From Haloarchaeobius litoreus (GTDB taxonomy: Archaea; Halobacteriota; Halobacteria; Halobacteriales; Natrialbaceae), in the NCBI RefSeq assembly GCF_024495425.1, contig NZ_JANHJR010000001.1, positions 744,001-808,000 on the forward strand: a DNA stretch of 64,000 nucleotides, given 5' to 3'. The position numbers were made by a program, and so were the translations under genes. This document shows positions 18,406 to 26,591 of the stretch, piece by piece. Every line of letters starts with the position of its first letter. Position 1 is the first letter of the stretch. Under the pieces are notes generated by a model. That model was not told the origin of the DNA and did no database searches. It was given only the letters and a program-made list of their open reading frames with translations.

Positions 18406-18810
18406 ATGACCCGCGTCGTCGTCCCCGTTCGATACCCACTGAGCAAGCACTCCAGAGCGACGCTCGAATCGGCTATCGACACCGCGAAGGAACGCGACGC
18501 GGCGCTGACGGTCCTCCACGTCAACCTCTACCAGAACGGGAAACGCGTCTCGCGGGCCGACCTCAAGCGGGCCACCGAGCGCGCGTTCGGGACCGTCCCA
18601 CACGCCCGGTACGTCGTCCGCCGGGGCTTCCTCGTCGAGGAGACCATCCTGGACGAGGTGGCCGCCGAGGAGGCTGACGTCGTCGTCATCGGTTCGAAGC
18701 AGATGGGCCGCTGGCGGCGGATGCTCCAGAAGGTCGTCGACGAACCCGACATCGACGAGTACCTCCGGCGCAACCTCGACTGCGAGGTCGTCACCGTCGA
18801 GGCCGAGTAG
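18406..18810 (+). CDS. UspA-family universal stress protein
   Basis: A 134-aa single-domain protein with the Usp alpha/beta fold: VVVPVRYPLSKHSRATLESAI at the N-terminus, VLHVN on the second strand, and DVVVIGSKQMG on the fourth. The ATP-binding loop G-x2-G-x9-G-S/T is not intact (IGSKQMGRWRRML), so it is probably a non-ATP-binding Usp. GATTTACC (18373-18380) lies about 29 nt before the ATG. It converges with the mscS gene with no spacer between the two stop codons. Likely a stress-related cytoplasmic protein; the partner is unknown. Confidence 0.82.
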   Translation: MTRVVVPVRYPLSKHSRATLESAIDTAKERDAALTVLHVNLYQNGKRVSRADLKRATERAFGTVPHARYVVRRGFLVEETILDEVAAEEADVVVIGSKQMGRWRRMLQKVVDEPDIDEYLRRNLDCEVVTVEAE

Positions 18811-19833
18811 TCAGTCCTCCCGGTCCTCCGGGCGCTGCCCGGCACGGCCGGAGGGTGCCTCCCCACGCTGCATCTCCACCGGGAGCGAGCCGCTCGTCTC
18901 GTCGAAGACGACGTGGGAGTGCGGGTACGGGATGTGGACGTCGGCGTCCTCCAGCCCGGCCCACACCGCCTCGTTCACCTCCGAGCGGACCCGCATGAGC
19001 TTGTACGGTGCCTTCGACCAGTATCGGAGCACCAGCTTCACGCCGTGGTCCGCGTACTCGTCGATGAAACACGTCGGTGCGGCCGGGTACCGCGCCGAGC
19101 CGATACGGATGTCGGGGCCGCCGGTGATGACGCCGTCGACACCCTTCGCTGCGTCCTCCATCAGCTTGCGGGCCTCCGCCAGATCGCCCTCGTAGGTGAC
19201 CGTCAGCGAGAGCGAGAGCCGAGTTCGCTCGTCCTCCGCGGAGTAGTTCACGATGTCGCGGTCCCGGATCGACGAGTTCGAGATGACGATGAACGTGTTG
19301 TCGAGCGTGAATATCTTCGTGTACCGGATGGTGATGTCCTCGACGAACCCGCGCGTCTCGCTGTCCGATATCTCGATCATGTCGCCGATCTCGTACGGCT
19401 GGTCCGCCAGGACGAACACCCCGTTGATGATGCTCCCGACGATGGGAGCGAGCACGATACCGAGGACGGCCGAGAACACACCGACCGAGAGGAGGATGTC
19501 GCTCCCACGGAAGCCGATGATGGAGAGCGCGACCGCGACCGCGACGAGCATGATCGCCAGCCGGACCGACCGGAGCACGGTCTGGGTGATGCTCGGTCGC
19601 TGGATACGTCGGGCGATGGTCCGCCCGAACAGCCGGATGGCCAGCTTCGAACCGTACAACCCGATGATCAGTACCAGCACGGCCATCCCGTACTCGATCA
19701 CCAGCCCCGGGATGGCGTCGGGGAGCAGCTGCTCGACGAGTCGAACGCCCTCCTGCGTCGCACCGTCGCTCGTCGCCGTCTGGTTCCCGGCGGTCGTCGT
19801 CCCGCCGTCCTGCATGACCGGCCCGGGTGACAT
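18811..19833 (-). CDS. Mechanosensitive ion channel (MscS family)
   Basis: A 340-aa MscS channel. A polar N-terminus (about 1-35) is followed by three to four membrane helices up to about residue 150, the pore-lining helix around VLGIVLAPIVGSIINGVFVL, and the beta/vestibule domain with the family motif PYEIGDMIEI. The C-terminal 30 residues are polar. It would open under membrane tension and release solutes. A CCTTATTTCGG element (19854-19864 on the minus strand) lies about 27 nt before the ATG. It is divergent from the PAC2 gene, with 96 nt between the starts. Confidence 0.92.
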   Translation of the reverse strand: MSPGPVMQDGGTTTAGNQTATSDGATQEGVRLVEQLLPDAIPGLVIEYGMAVLVLIIGLYGSKLAIRLFGRTIARRIQRPSITQTVLRSVRLAIMLVAVAVALSIIGFRGSDILLSVGVFSAVLGIVLAPIVGSIINGVFVLADQPYEIGDMIEISDSETRGFVEDITIRYTKIFTLDNTFIVISNSSIRDRDIVNYSAEDERTRLSLSLTVTYEGDLAEARKLMEDAAKGVDGVITGGPDIRIGSARYPAAPTCFIDEYADHGVKLVLRYWSKAPYKLMRVRSEVNEAVWAGLEDADVHIPYPHSHVVFDETSGSLPVEMQRGEAPSGRAGQRPEDRED

Positions 19834-19929
19834 ACTCCTGCCCTCTCACTGGCCCGAAATAAGGGTTGGGACCCCGGTCGAAGGCCGAACCGCTCCCGGT
19901 TTTATCGCTTAGCAGCACGTACTGACAGT

Positions 19930-20673
19930 ATGGCCACTCAGTCCACAGAAGACGTCCGATTCGACGTGACCCACGACGAGGCGGTGTCCGACGTGGTCGT
20001 CGCCGGCTTCTCGCAGTTCGGTCTCGCCGGACTCACCGCTGTCGACTACCTGGTCGAACAGCTGGACCTCGAGCAGACCGGCCACATCGTCGCACAGGAC
20101 CTCCCCTCGATCACCCCGTTCAGCGACGGTGCCCCTCGCTACAGCACCCGTCTGCTCTCGCGGGACGACCTGAACCTGACCGTGCTGATGTCCGAACTGT
20201 TCGTCCCCACGTGGGCGGCGAAACCGTTCGCCCGCGCGGTGCTCGACTGGACCGAGACGAACGCGGTCGAGGAGGTCGCGGTGCTCTCGGGCGTGCCCGT
20301 CCCACACGGACCGGAGGACCATCGCACCTTCTACGTCGCCACCGAGGACTACCGACGCGAGCGGTTCGACGAGAGCGAAGTCCCACCGATGGCCAACGGC
20401 TTCCTCGACGGCGTGAACGCGGCGCTCGTCGAGCGCGGGATGGACTCGTCGCTCGCCGTCGGCGTCTACGTGACGCCGGTCCACGCACAGGCACCCGACG
20501 TGGAGGCCGCGCTGAACCTCCTCGACGCGGTCTCGACGGTCTACGACCTCGACCTCGACACCGCCCCGCTGGAGGAGTTCGCCGAGCGCGTCGGCCGGTA
20601 CTACACCGAACTCGCCGAGAGACTCGACAGCGTCCCGGAACGCGACACGCCGGACGATCGTATGTACATGTGA
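19930..20673 (+). CDS. PAC2-family proteasome-assembly-chaperone-like protein
   Basis: A 247-aa protein of the PAC2 (DUF75) family, archaeal relatives of eukaryotic proteasome assembly chaperones. The fold signatures are VVVAGFSQFGLAGLTAVDYL (about 22-41), HIVAQDLPSITPFSDG (52-68), the VLSGVPVP strand-loop and the MANGFLDG loop. Whether archaeal members assist 20S proteasome assembly is not established. GTTTTATCGC (19898-19907) is 27 nt before the ATG, a clear leaderless promoter. No proteasome gene is in the window, though cdc48, a proteasome-linked unfoldase, is 10 kb away. Confidence 0.88.
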   Translation: MATQSTEDVRFDVTHDEAVSDVVVAGFSQFGLAGLTAVDYLVEQLDLEQTGHIVAQDLPSITPFSDGAPRYSTRLLSRDDLNLTVLMSELFVPTWAAKPFARAVLDWTETNAVEEVAVLSGVPVPHGPEDHRTFYVATEDYRRERFDESEVPPMANGFLDGVNAALVERGMDSSLAVGVYVTPVHAQAPDVEAALNLLDAVSTVYDLDLDTAPLEEFAERVGRYYTELAERLDSVPERDTPDDRMYM

Positions 20674-20707
20674 CTGCTTGACAGGAGCCAGTTTCGGAAC
20701 AGTGTGC

Positions 20708-20734
20708 TACTCGAATTTCAGTAAATGATTTAAC
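20708..20734 (+). promoter_or_regulatory. TrmB-box-like palindrome followed by the trmB-family gene's TATA element
   Basis: TACT-N8-AGTA at 20708-20723 (TACT, CGAATTT, CAGTA) is one base from the published Halobacterium TrmB site TACT-N7/8-GAGTA. The TATA element GATTTAAC follows at 20727-20734 and is centred 26 nt before the ATG at 20757. A site just upstream of the TATA/BRE is compatible with control of this gene by its own product. Confidence 0.5.
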
Positions 20735-20756
20735 GGTCGCCCCGAGTGCATACGGT

Positions 20757-21815
20757 ATGCCATCCGACGACCTCCGTGGGACGATGGAGCGGGTTGGGGA
20801 GCGGTTCAATCTCGGGGAGTACGAGATAGACGCCTACCTGACCGTGCTCGAACACGGGCAGCTCACCGCATCGGAGATCGCCGACCGGACCGAGATACCC
20901 CAGCCACGGGTGTACGACACGGTCCGGAGCCTCTCGGACCGCGGGCTCGTCGAGCTCCGCGAGTCCCGGCCGATGAAGATCATCGCCGTCGACCCGGACG
21001 ACGCCTTCACCGACCTGGAGTCCTCGCTGTCGGAACTGGTCGACGAACTCAACGCCCGCTACACCGCCCCTGCTCGCGACACGGAGGCCGTCTCGCTCGT
21101 CAAATCCCGCTCGACCATCCTCCGCTATCTGGAGGAGGTCATCGACGCCGCCGAGTACGAGCTGGCGCTGTCGCTCACGCCGGACTTGCTCGAGCGGTTC
21201 GAGGACCTGTTGGCGACCCGACACCATCAGGGCATCAGCATCGAACTGCTGGTGACCCCCGCCGCCGGCGCGCCCGACCCGGACGAGTTCGACTACAGTC
21301 GCATCGCCACCACGGCCCGTGTCCGCAGGGGCATCACGACGCCGGTCATGGCCGTCGCCGACGGCTCCTACTCCATCTACGCCACGCAGGACGCGCTCCG
21401 CGACGACCAGGACCGCTACGGCGTCATCTTCAACCGCTCCGCGCTGGGATTCCTCGTCTCCGGCTTCTTCGGCACTGTGCTCTGGACGACCGCCGAGGAG
21501 GTGTTCGCCGACGGCGAGAACCGGCCGTTCCCGCGTCGCTACTCCTCCATCCGCCGCGCCGTGAAGGACCTCATCGACGAGGGCGGGGAGTTCTACGCCA
21601 CCATCGAGGGACGGGACGTCGAGACCGGGACGCCCCGGCTCGTCCGCGGGCAGGTGACTGACATCTCCTTCGAGATGACCGAGGAGGTCGCCGGGCTCAC
21701 GCTGGGGACCGACGACGGCGAGATCACCGTCGGTGGGCAGGTCGCGGCCTACGAGGACGTCGAGGCCCACGAGATAACAATCGGCCGTGACGAGCCGCCA
21801 GCAGTGGACCGATAG
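20757..21815 (+). CDS. TrmB-family sugar-responsive transcription regulator
   Basis: A 352-aa archaeal regulator. Residues 15-80 form a winged helix-turn-helix ([24 protein letters not shown]). A linker helix and a C-terminal effector domain follow (about 110-350), with [18 protein letters not shown] and [11 protein letters not shown], as in TrmB proteins that sense sugars or sugar phosphates. In Halobacterium the orthologous family controls gluconeogenesis, glycolysis and cofactor genes. Full length, leaderless start. A TrmB-like palindrome sits directly upstream. It converges with the eIF2B-like gene, with one base between the stops. Confidence 0.9.
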   Translation: MPSDDLRGTMERVGERFNLGEYEIDAYLTVLEHGQLTASEIADRTEIPQPRVYDTVRSLSDRGLVELRESRPMKIIAVDPDDAFTDLESSLSELVDELNARYTAPARDTEAVSLVKSRSTILRYLEEVIDAAEYELALSLTPDLLERFEDLLATRHHQGISIELLVTPAAGAPDPDEFDYSRIATTARVRRGITTPVMAVADGSYSIYATQDALRDDQDRYGVIFNRSALGFLVSGFFGTVLWTTAEEVFADGENRPFPRRYSSIRRAVKDLIDEGGEFYATIEGRDVETGTPRLVRGQVTDISFEMTEEVAGLTLGTDDGEITVGGQVAAYEDVEAHEITIGRDEPPAVDR

Positions 21816-21816
21816 C

Positions 21817-22668
21817 TCAGAACTCCATCACGCCTTCGTCCGTTATCGCACGCGTCAGGAGCGACACCGGCGTCGCGTCGTACGCCGGGTTTCTCACGTC
21901 GAACCCCTCCGCCGGCTCGCGCATCACCTCGCTGGGCGACCGGAACTCGTTCTCGAAGACGAACCCGCCCTCGATGACCTTCGAGCTCGACCCGACGACG
22001 CTCACGGGCACGTCGCAGTGGGCCGCCGTCGCCGCGATGGTGAACGTGCCGACGCGGTTGTACAGGGTGTCGCCGACGATGCAGTCCATCCCGACGAACA
22101 CCTCGTCGCACTCGTCGAGGTAGTAGCCCGACGCGGCGTCGGTCAGCAGGTGGGTCTCGACGCGGTCGTTCCCGGCGAGCGTGCGGGCCGTCTTCCGACC
22201 GAGGTAGCGCGGCCGAGCCTCCGTGACGAACATCTCGACGTGCGCGCCGTCGCGCGTCGCGAGCTCGATGGCCTCCAGCACGGTCGAGGAGTAGTCGTGG
22301 GTGAGTATGGTACTGCCGTCCTCGATGTGCTCGGCGGCGCGCTCGGCTGCGCCGCTCTTGCCGTGTTCGACGGCATCGACGACGCGCTCGACGGCCTCGC
22401 TCGTCGTGGCCTTGGCGTCGTCCACGTCCTCGCTGTCGGCCGCGCTCACCGTGTCCACGACCTCGCGCATCGCGTTGTACAGGGAGGCGTGGGAGGGGTT
22501 CGCGCGCTGGAGGGCCTTGGCGTTGCGGTCGAGTGCCCGCTCGTACTCCTCGACGGTCGCGAACTCGCGGTCGAGCAGTTCGAGCAGCGCTCGCGTCGCC
22601 TTCACGGCGACGACCGAGGAGGAGTGGGTCTGCATCTCCTCGATCTCCTCGACGGTCTCGTCTATCAT
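21817..22668 (-). CDS. eIF2B-alpha/MtnA-fold protein, probably not ribose-1,5-bisphosphate isomerase
   Basis: A 283-aa protein of the eIF2B-alpha / R15P isomerase / MtnA superfamily: a helical N-terminus (1-100) and a Rossmann-like C-terminal half with ILTHDYSSTVLEAI, VFVTEARP-like and VFVGMDCIVGD...NRVGTFTIA. The usual Asp in VGxD is present. The catalytic Cys of R15P isomerases and MtnA (ILTHCN) is replaced: the motif is THDYSSTVL, close to THxYSxxVL of eIF2B-alpha. It is therefore more likely a regulatory or nucleotide-binding member. Start 22668 is chosen by alignment; residues upstream look random. Confidence 0.85.
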   Translation of the reverse strand: MIDETVEEIEEMQTHSSSVVAVKATRALLELLDREFATVEEYERALDRNAKALQRANPSHASLYNAMREVVDTVSAADSEDVDDAKATTSEAVERVVDAVEHGKSGAAERAAEHIEDGSTILTHDYSSTVLEAIELATRDGAHVEMFVTEARPRYLGRKTARTLAGNDRVETHLLTDAASGYYLDECDEVFVGMDCIVGDTLYNRVGTFTIAATAAHCDVPVSVVGSSSKVIEGGFVFENEFRSPSEVMREPAEGFDVRNPAYDATPVSLLTRAITDEGVMEF

Positions 22669-22756
22669 GCTCGAACCCTCGCCGCTCGGTGCCAAAGACC
22701 TTTCCACTGGGTCGGGGCGGCCGCGGAGCTAAGTCCGTCCGTTCCCTACCAGCGGT

Positions 22757-23059
22757 ATGGTCTCCGTCACCTACTACTGTCCCTACTGCGGGGCCCTGAC
22801 GAGCCTCGAACGCGACGCCTACATGGCCGACAAGTGCGTCACGAAGGAGCCACTCGACGGCTGGGAGTACGCGTCGACGACCGACGAGTACGAGGACGCG
22901 GACGGTGTGGAGTTCGTCTGCATCGGTGACGCCGAGGACGACCCGGACGCCGGCTGCGGCCGTACCTTCTACCTCAGCTTCGTGAAGTTCGAGGGTGGCG
23001 AGCCGGTCGACCACCGCGTGCCCGACATCGACCGACCGCGGTTCGACTTCCTTCGCTGA
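22757..23059 (+). CDS. Small zinc-finger-like protein
   Basis: A 100-aa acidic protein. The N-terminal CPYCGALTSLERDAY gives one CxxC pair, and Cys residues at FVCIGDAEDDPDAGCG can complete a four-Cys zinc site. No nucleic-acid-binding domain can be named. GAGCTAAGT (22725-22733) is 27-28 nt before the ATG. It is divergent from the eIF2B-like gene and followed by a second small gene on the same strand. Family not recognised. Confidence 0.7.
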   Translation: MVSVTYYCPYCGALTSLERDAYMADKCVTKEPLDGWEYASTTDEYEDADGVEFVCIGDAEDDPDAGCGRTFYLSFVKFEGGEPVDHRVPDIDRPRFDFLR

Positions 23060-23121
23060 CGCTCGTCGCGGGTTCGCCTCCAGCCGGAGGCTTTTGTGTC
23101 GCCACCGTCGAGACAGGGGTG

Positions 23122-23352
23122 ATGGACGACGAGATACTCGACGAACAGCGGGAGCTCGTGCGCGTGCTCGAAGCCCACGGCTGGGACGTGACGGAGTCGG
23201 AGCTGTCGGTGTACGAGAGCCCGTGGGAGGACGACGACACGCCGGAGGCGACGATCACCCTGACCGCTCGCCGGCAGTTCCCGGGGAGCGAGGTGCCGGA
23301 GGGTGTGGGCGAGGACGGTGGCGACGACGACAACCCCTACCGGCTGAAGTAG
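23122..23352 (+). CDS. Small acidic hypothetical protein
   Basis: A 76-aa very acidic soluble protein. It starts with a helix (DDEILDEQRELVRVLEAHGWDV), has a short beta stretch (EATITLTARRQF) and ends in a Gly/Asp-rich tail. Family not recognised. ATG 23122 is preferred over the overlapping GTG 23119 because GGCTTTTGT (23090-23098) is centred about 28 nt upstream. The following 183 bp to the rtcB stop contain no gene that I can support. Confidence 0.6.
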   Translation: MDDEILDEQRELVRVLEAHGWDVTESELSVYESPWEDDDTPEATITLTARRQFPGSEVPEGVGEDGGDDDNPYRLK

Positions 23353-23535
23353 CGTTCGCTGGGCGAGCGCGCCGTCGGACTCGATGGGCTGGCGAACAGG
23401 CGGTACCTGGGGGAGTTCGCATCCGGCGTACCGCGCGAGCGCCTGGACCGAGATGCGACGTGGCTCAGACCACGCCCAGTCTGGCCCCGGCTTCGCATTT
23501 CAAGGGCCGGGCGGTCGGCGACGCGTCGGCGCTGC

Positions 23536-25044
23536 TCAGCCCTTGATGTTGCAGACCGGGAACGTCCGTGCGACGCGGTCGCCGATGCCGAGTGCGTCGC
23601 TCACGCGGACGACCTCGTCGACGTCCTTGTAGACGCCCGGTGCCTCCTCGGCGACCGTCGCGCCGGACTGTGCTTTCACGTATATCCGGTCGTGTTCCCG
23701 GAGGGCGGTCTGGACGTCGCCGCCCCGGTACTCCTTCTTGGCCTGCGTGCGGCTCATCAGCCGGCCCGCGCCGTGTGCGGTCGACCCGAACGTCTCGTGC
23801 ATCGACCGCTCGCCGCCGCGGAGGACGTAGCTCCCGGTGCCCATGCTCCCGGGGATGATGACGGGCTGGCCGACCGCTCGATAGGCGGGTGGGACCTCCT
23901 CGCGGCCCGCCGGGAACGCCCGCGTCGCCCCCTTCCGGTGGACGTAGAGCTCGCGCGTCTCGTACTCGACGGCGTCCCCGTCGTCCGCGACGACGGTGCC
24001 GTCGGCGTCGACACCAACCTGGTGGTGCTCCTTCTTCGCGATGTTGTGGGCCACGTCGTAGAGGAGGTGCATCTCCATATCCCGCCAGTCGCGGTCGAAC
24101 ACCTGCTCGAACACCTGCCGAGTGCGATGCATGATGAGCTGGCGGTTCACCCACGCGAAGTTGATGGCGGCGCACATCGCGCCGTAGTACTCATCGGCGA
24201 GCTGCGAGCCGGCAGGGGCCGCGGCGAGCTCCCTGTCGGGGAGGCTGTCCAGCAGGCCGGCGTGGGTCTTCTCGATGCGCCGGAGATAGTCGTTGCAGGT
24301 CTGGTGGCCGAGCCCGCGCGAGCCGCAGTGGATGAGCACGACGACCTGGTCCTCGGTGAGGTCGAACGCGTCAGCGACCTCGTCGTCGTACACGTCCGTG
24401 ACGCGCTGGACCTCGAGGAAGTGGTTGCCCGAGCCGAGCGAGCCGATCTGGTTCTTCCCGCGGTCCTTCGCCTTCTGCGAGATTGCCGTGGGGTCGGCGT
24501 CCGGCCGTTTGCCCTCGTCCTCGCAGTGTTCGAGGTCCTCGGGGACGGCCCAGTCGTTGCGCAGCGCCCACTGCACGCCGTCCTCGAGGATTGCGTCCAC
24601 GTCGCCGACGGTGCCCTCGAAGACGCCGCCCCCGCCGAGGCCGCTCGGGACGTTCGCGAACAGCGACTCGACGAGCTCCTGTTCGTGGCCCTGTACGTCG
24701 TCGTACGTGAGGTTCGTCGTCATCATCCTGACGCCGCAGTTGATGTCGTAGCCGACCGCTCCGGGCGATATACAGCCGTCCCGGGCGTCCATCGCGCCGA
24801 CTCCTCCGACGGGGAAGCCGTAGCCCTGATGGCCGTCGGGCATGCAGATGGCGTACTTCGTGATGCCCGGCAGGTGGGTCGCGTTGCGGAGCTGTTCGAG
24901 CGTCTTGTCGTCGCTGATCTCGTCGAGCAGCGCCTCGCTCGCGAACACCCGCGCCGGGACCCGCATGTCGCCCTGTTTCGGCATCTCCCAGACGTAGTCA
25001 CGGACCTTCCTGAGCGTGACCGCGCCTGCGTCGTAGGTGGTCAT
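23536..25044 (-). CDS. rtcB: tRNA-splicing/RNA-repair ligase RtcB
   Basis: This 502-aa GTP- and Mn-dependent RNA ligase joins 2',3'-cyclic-phosphate or 3'-phosphate ends to 5'-OH ends, notably tRNA exon halves after intron removal. Key motifs are intact: GYDINCGVR (99-107, metal-binding Cys), the His motifs VLIHCGSRGLGHQ and LLYDVAHNIAKKE, and TAHGAGRLMSR with the guanylylated His. It lies 60 nt after the archease gene, which encodes its activating partner, on the same strand. A TATA-like CAATCTATT near 25069-25078 could give a second, internal promoter. Confidence 0.97.
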   Translation of the reverse strand: MTTYDAGAVTLRKVRDYVWEMPKQGDMRVPARVFASEALLDEISDDKTLEQLRNATHLPGITKYAICMPDGHQGYGFPVGGVGAMDARDGCISPGAVGYDINCGVRMMTTNLTYDDVQGHEQELVESLFANVPSGLGGGGVFEGTVGDVDAILEDGVQWALRNDWAVPEDLEHCEDEGKRPDADPTAISQKAKDRGKNQIGSLGSGNHFLEVQRVTDVYDDEVADAFDLTEDQVVVLIHCGSRGLGHQTCNDYLRRIEKTHAGLLDSLPDRELAAAPAGSQLADEYYGAMCAAINFAWVNRQLIMHRTRQVFEQVFDRDWRDMEMHLLYDVAHNIAKKEHHQVGVDADGTVVADDGDAVEYETRELYVHRKGATRAFPAGREEVPPAYRAVGQPVIIPGSMGTGSYVLRGGERSMHETFGSTAHGAGRLMSRTQAKKEYRGGDVQTALREHDRIYVKAQSGATVAEEAPGVYKDVDEVVRVSDALGIGDRVARTFPVCNIKG

Positions 25045-25104
25045 AGTTCGAGCTTCGTCGTCGCGGTCGGAATAGATTGTGTCCCGGTAGCGACCGGTTC
25101 GTTC

Positions 25105-25521
25105 CTACACGTCGAAGACGACGTATGCATGCCAGCCGTCGGCGGTCTCCTCGACGCGCATCTCGGAGTAGGTGACGGCCTTGACCTCGCGGGCCTCGAC
25201 GGCGTCGAAGGGGACGCCGCGCGCGCTGGCGTCGACGCGCCAGGTGCCGTCGTCGCCCCCGGTGACGGCCGCCTCGTGGTCGGCGGGGAGGACGCTCCGC
25301 ACGTCGCGCTCGTAGACGAGTTCGTCGAGGTAGTCGAACAGCAGGCTCTCGACGCGCTCGCTCTCGACGGACAGCTCGAAGCGGTCGCCGACGCCGTCCG
25401 GCACGTCGTCGCACTGCGCGGCGGTCAGTCCGTCCGCGACCGCGGCGAAGCACGCGTCGAGGGTGTCGCCGGACGCCTCGACGGCCACGTCGGCGGTGTG
25501 CTCGCGGAGCTCGAAGCTCAT
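25105..25521 (-). CDS. Archease, RtcB cofactor
   Basis: A 138-aa archease, the small protein that accelerates RtcB guanylylation and allows turnover. The family start FELREHTADVAVEA with its metal-binding Asp, the ESLLFDYLDELVYERD helix and the C-terminal VKAVTYSEMRVEE...WHAYVVFDV with the second acidic site are all present. Length is typical. The ATG overlaps the stop of the upstream DUF502 gene (ATGA), and rtcB follows 60 nt later, so three genes form one operon. Confidence 0.96.
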   Translation of the reverse strand: MSFELREHTADVAVEASGDTLDACFAAVADGLTAAQCDDVPDGVGDRFELSVESERVESLLFDYLDELVYERDVRSVLPADHEAAVTGGDDGTWRVDASARGVPFDAVEAREVKAVTYSEMRVEETADGWHAYVVFDV

Positions 25522-26486
25522 GGTGTGTCCTCGTCGGTCATGTCGGCCTCGGTCTGGCGGTCCTCTTCGTCCTCGGTCGTGGTCGCCTCGCCGCCCAACT
25601 CGTGTTCCTCCCGCGCGCCGGCCTGCCGTCGGCCGCCCGTCTCGAGGTCCAGGTCGCCGTCCGGCGCGACCTCCGCGTCCTGCACGTCCTCCCCGTCGGT
25701 CTCCCGGTCGAGCACGTCGGGTTCGACCTCTGGCTCGGCGTCGGTGCCCACGTCGTCCTCGGCCTGCTTGAAGGCCGCCATCTGGCCGAGCTCGGCCTCG
25801 GTGAGGTTGTCCGGCTCGCTCGGGTCGCCCCCTATCGCGACGCCGGTCGTGACGACCGTTCGGATGCCCTCCTCGACGCTCATGTCGACGTCGACGATGC
25901 GGTGCTCGGGTACGTGGACGAGGTTGCCGCCCATGACGGGGTTCGGCGCGAGCGGGAGGAAGAGCGTGACCATGTCGTTCCGACCGACAGCCTCCTGGAG
26001 AGGCTGTGGGGTCGACGTGGTCAGGAACCCGAGGGTGTACGTCTCCTCCTGCGGGAACTCGACGAGTTTGACGTCCCGGAAGTTGCGCTCCTCGCTCTGG
26101 ACGATGACCTCGGACATCTCGCGGAAGCTGTCGTAGATGGAGCCGAAGCCGGGAATCCGCGCGACGAAGCCGTCGACGTAGGAGATGGCGAGCTCCCCGT
26201 ACCGGAACCTGGTGAGGAAGCCGATAGCGAGGACGAGCAGGACCACGAAGGCGATGGTCAGCGTCTGGACGACCATCACGGAGACCCCCTGACTCAATCC
26301 CATCCGTCCGAGCGCGACGACGACGGCGTCGAGGAATGTGAACAGGTACCCCGCGAGCACGTTCAGGACGAACAGCGTGACGAGCAGTGGAACGACGACC
26401 GCCAGTCCCGCCACGAACGCGTCCTGGAGCACGTTCAGTGGCGAGAACCGGTCGTCAGCGCGCTCGTCGTCCACTGGAGAACCCAT
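25518..26486 (-). CDS. DUF502-family membrane protein, first gene of the archease-rtcB operon
   Basis: A 322-aa membrane protein of the DUF502 family. Two long hydrophobic helices (about residues 20-45 and 65-95) are followed by a soluble domain with IPGFGSIYDSFREM, VKLVEFPQEETYTLGFLTT and VTLFLPLAPNPVMGGNLVHVP, the conserved core. The last 100 residues are an acidic, low-complexity tail. Start 26486 gives a short charged N-terminus before the first helix. Family function is unknown. It is coupled to archease by ATGA, and its probable TATA box lies inside a 24-bp palindrome (26507-26530). Confidence 0.85.
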   Translation of the reverse strand: MGSPVDDERADDRFSPLNVLQDAFVAGLAVVVPLLVTLFVLNVLAGYLFTFLDAVVVALGRMGLSQGVSVMVVQTLTIAFVVLLVLAIGFLTRFRYGELAISYVDGFVARIPGFGSIYDSFREMSEVIVQSEERNFRDVKLVEFPQEETYTLGFLTTSTPQPLQEAVGRNDMVTLFLPLAPNPVMGGNLVHVPEHRIVDVDMSVEEGIRTVVTTGVAIGGDPSEPDNLTEAELGQMAAFKQAEDDVGTDAEPEVEPDVLDRETDGEDVQDAEVAPDGDLDLETGGRRQAGAREEHELGGEATTTEDEEDRQTEADMTDEDTP

Positions 26487-26506
26487 TTCCTGTCCGGACG
26501 GCTGGC

Positions 26507-26530
26507 GTTCGGGAAAACCTTTTCCCAAAC
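26507..26530 (-). promoter_or_regulatory. 24-bp near-perfect palindrome over the DUF502-archease-rtcB promoter
   Basis: GTTcGGGAAAA-CC-TTTTCCCaAAC pairs at 10 of 11 positions, with a 7-bp perfect core. Its A/T centre lies about 30 nt before the start of the DUF502 gene (26486), where the TATA element should be. A regulator bound here would block or organise transcription of the RNA-repair operon. Only visual evidence is available. Confidence 0.5.
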
Positions 26531-26559
26531 CAACTCGGTGGGGGCTGACTGCCGGTGGA

Positions 26560-26567
26560 ATTATATC
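26560..26567 (+). promoter_or_regulatory. TATA element of the GNAT gene
   Basis: ATTATATC, an almost ideal archaeal TATA box in a GC-rich context, is centred 28 nt before GTG 26592. This spacing decides the start: the transcript should begin at or next to that GTG. Confidence 0.6.
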
Positions 26568-26591
26568 GGCGTGTCCCGGAGTTTCACGACA

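Noticed and set aside
21817-22668. Naming this gene ribose-1,5-bisphosphate isomerase
   Set aside because: The catalytic Cys motif THC is replaced by THDYS; only the superfamily assignment is safe.
23353-23535. Small gene or RNA between the 76-aa gene and rtcB
   Set aside because: No TATA element, no acidic frame and no clear hairpin. It is treated as a convergent spacer.
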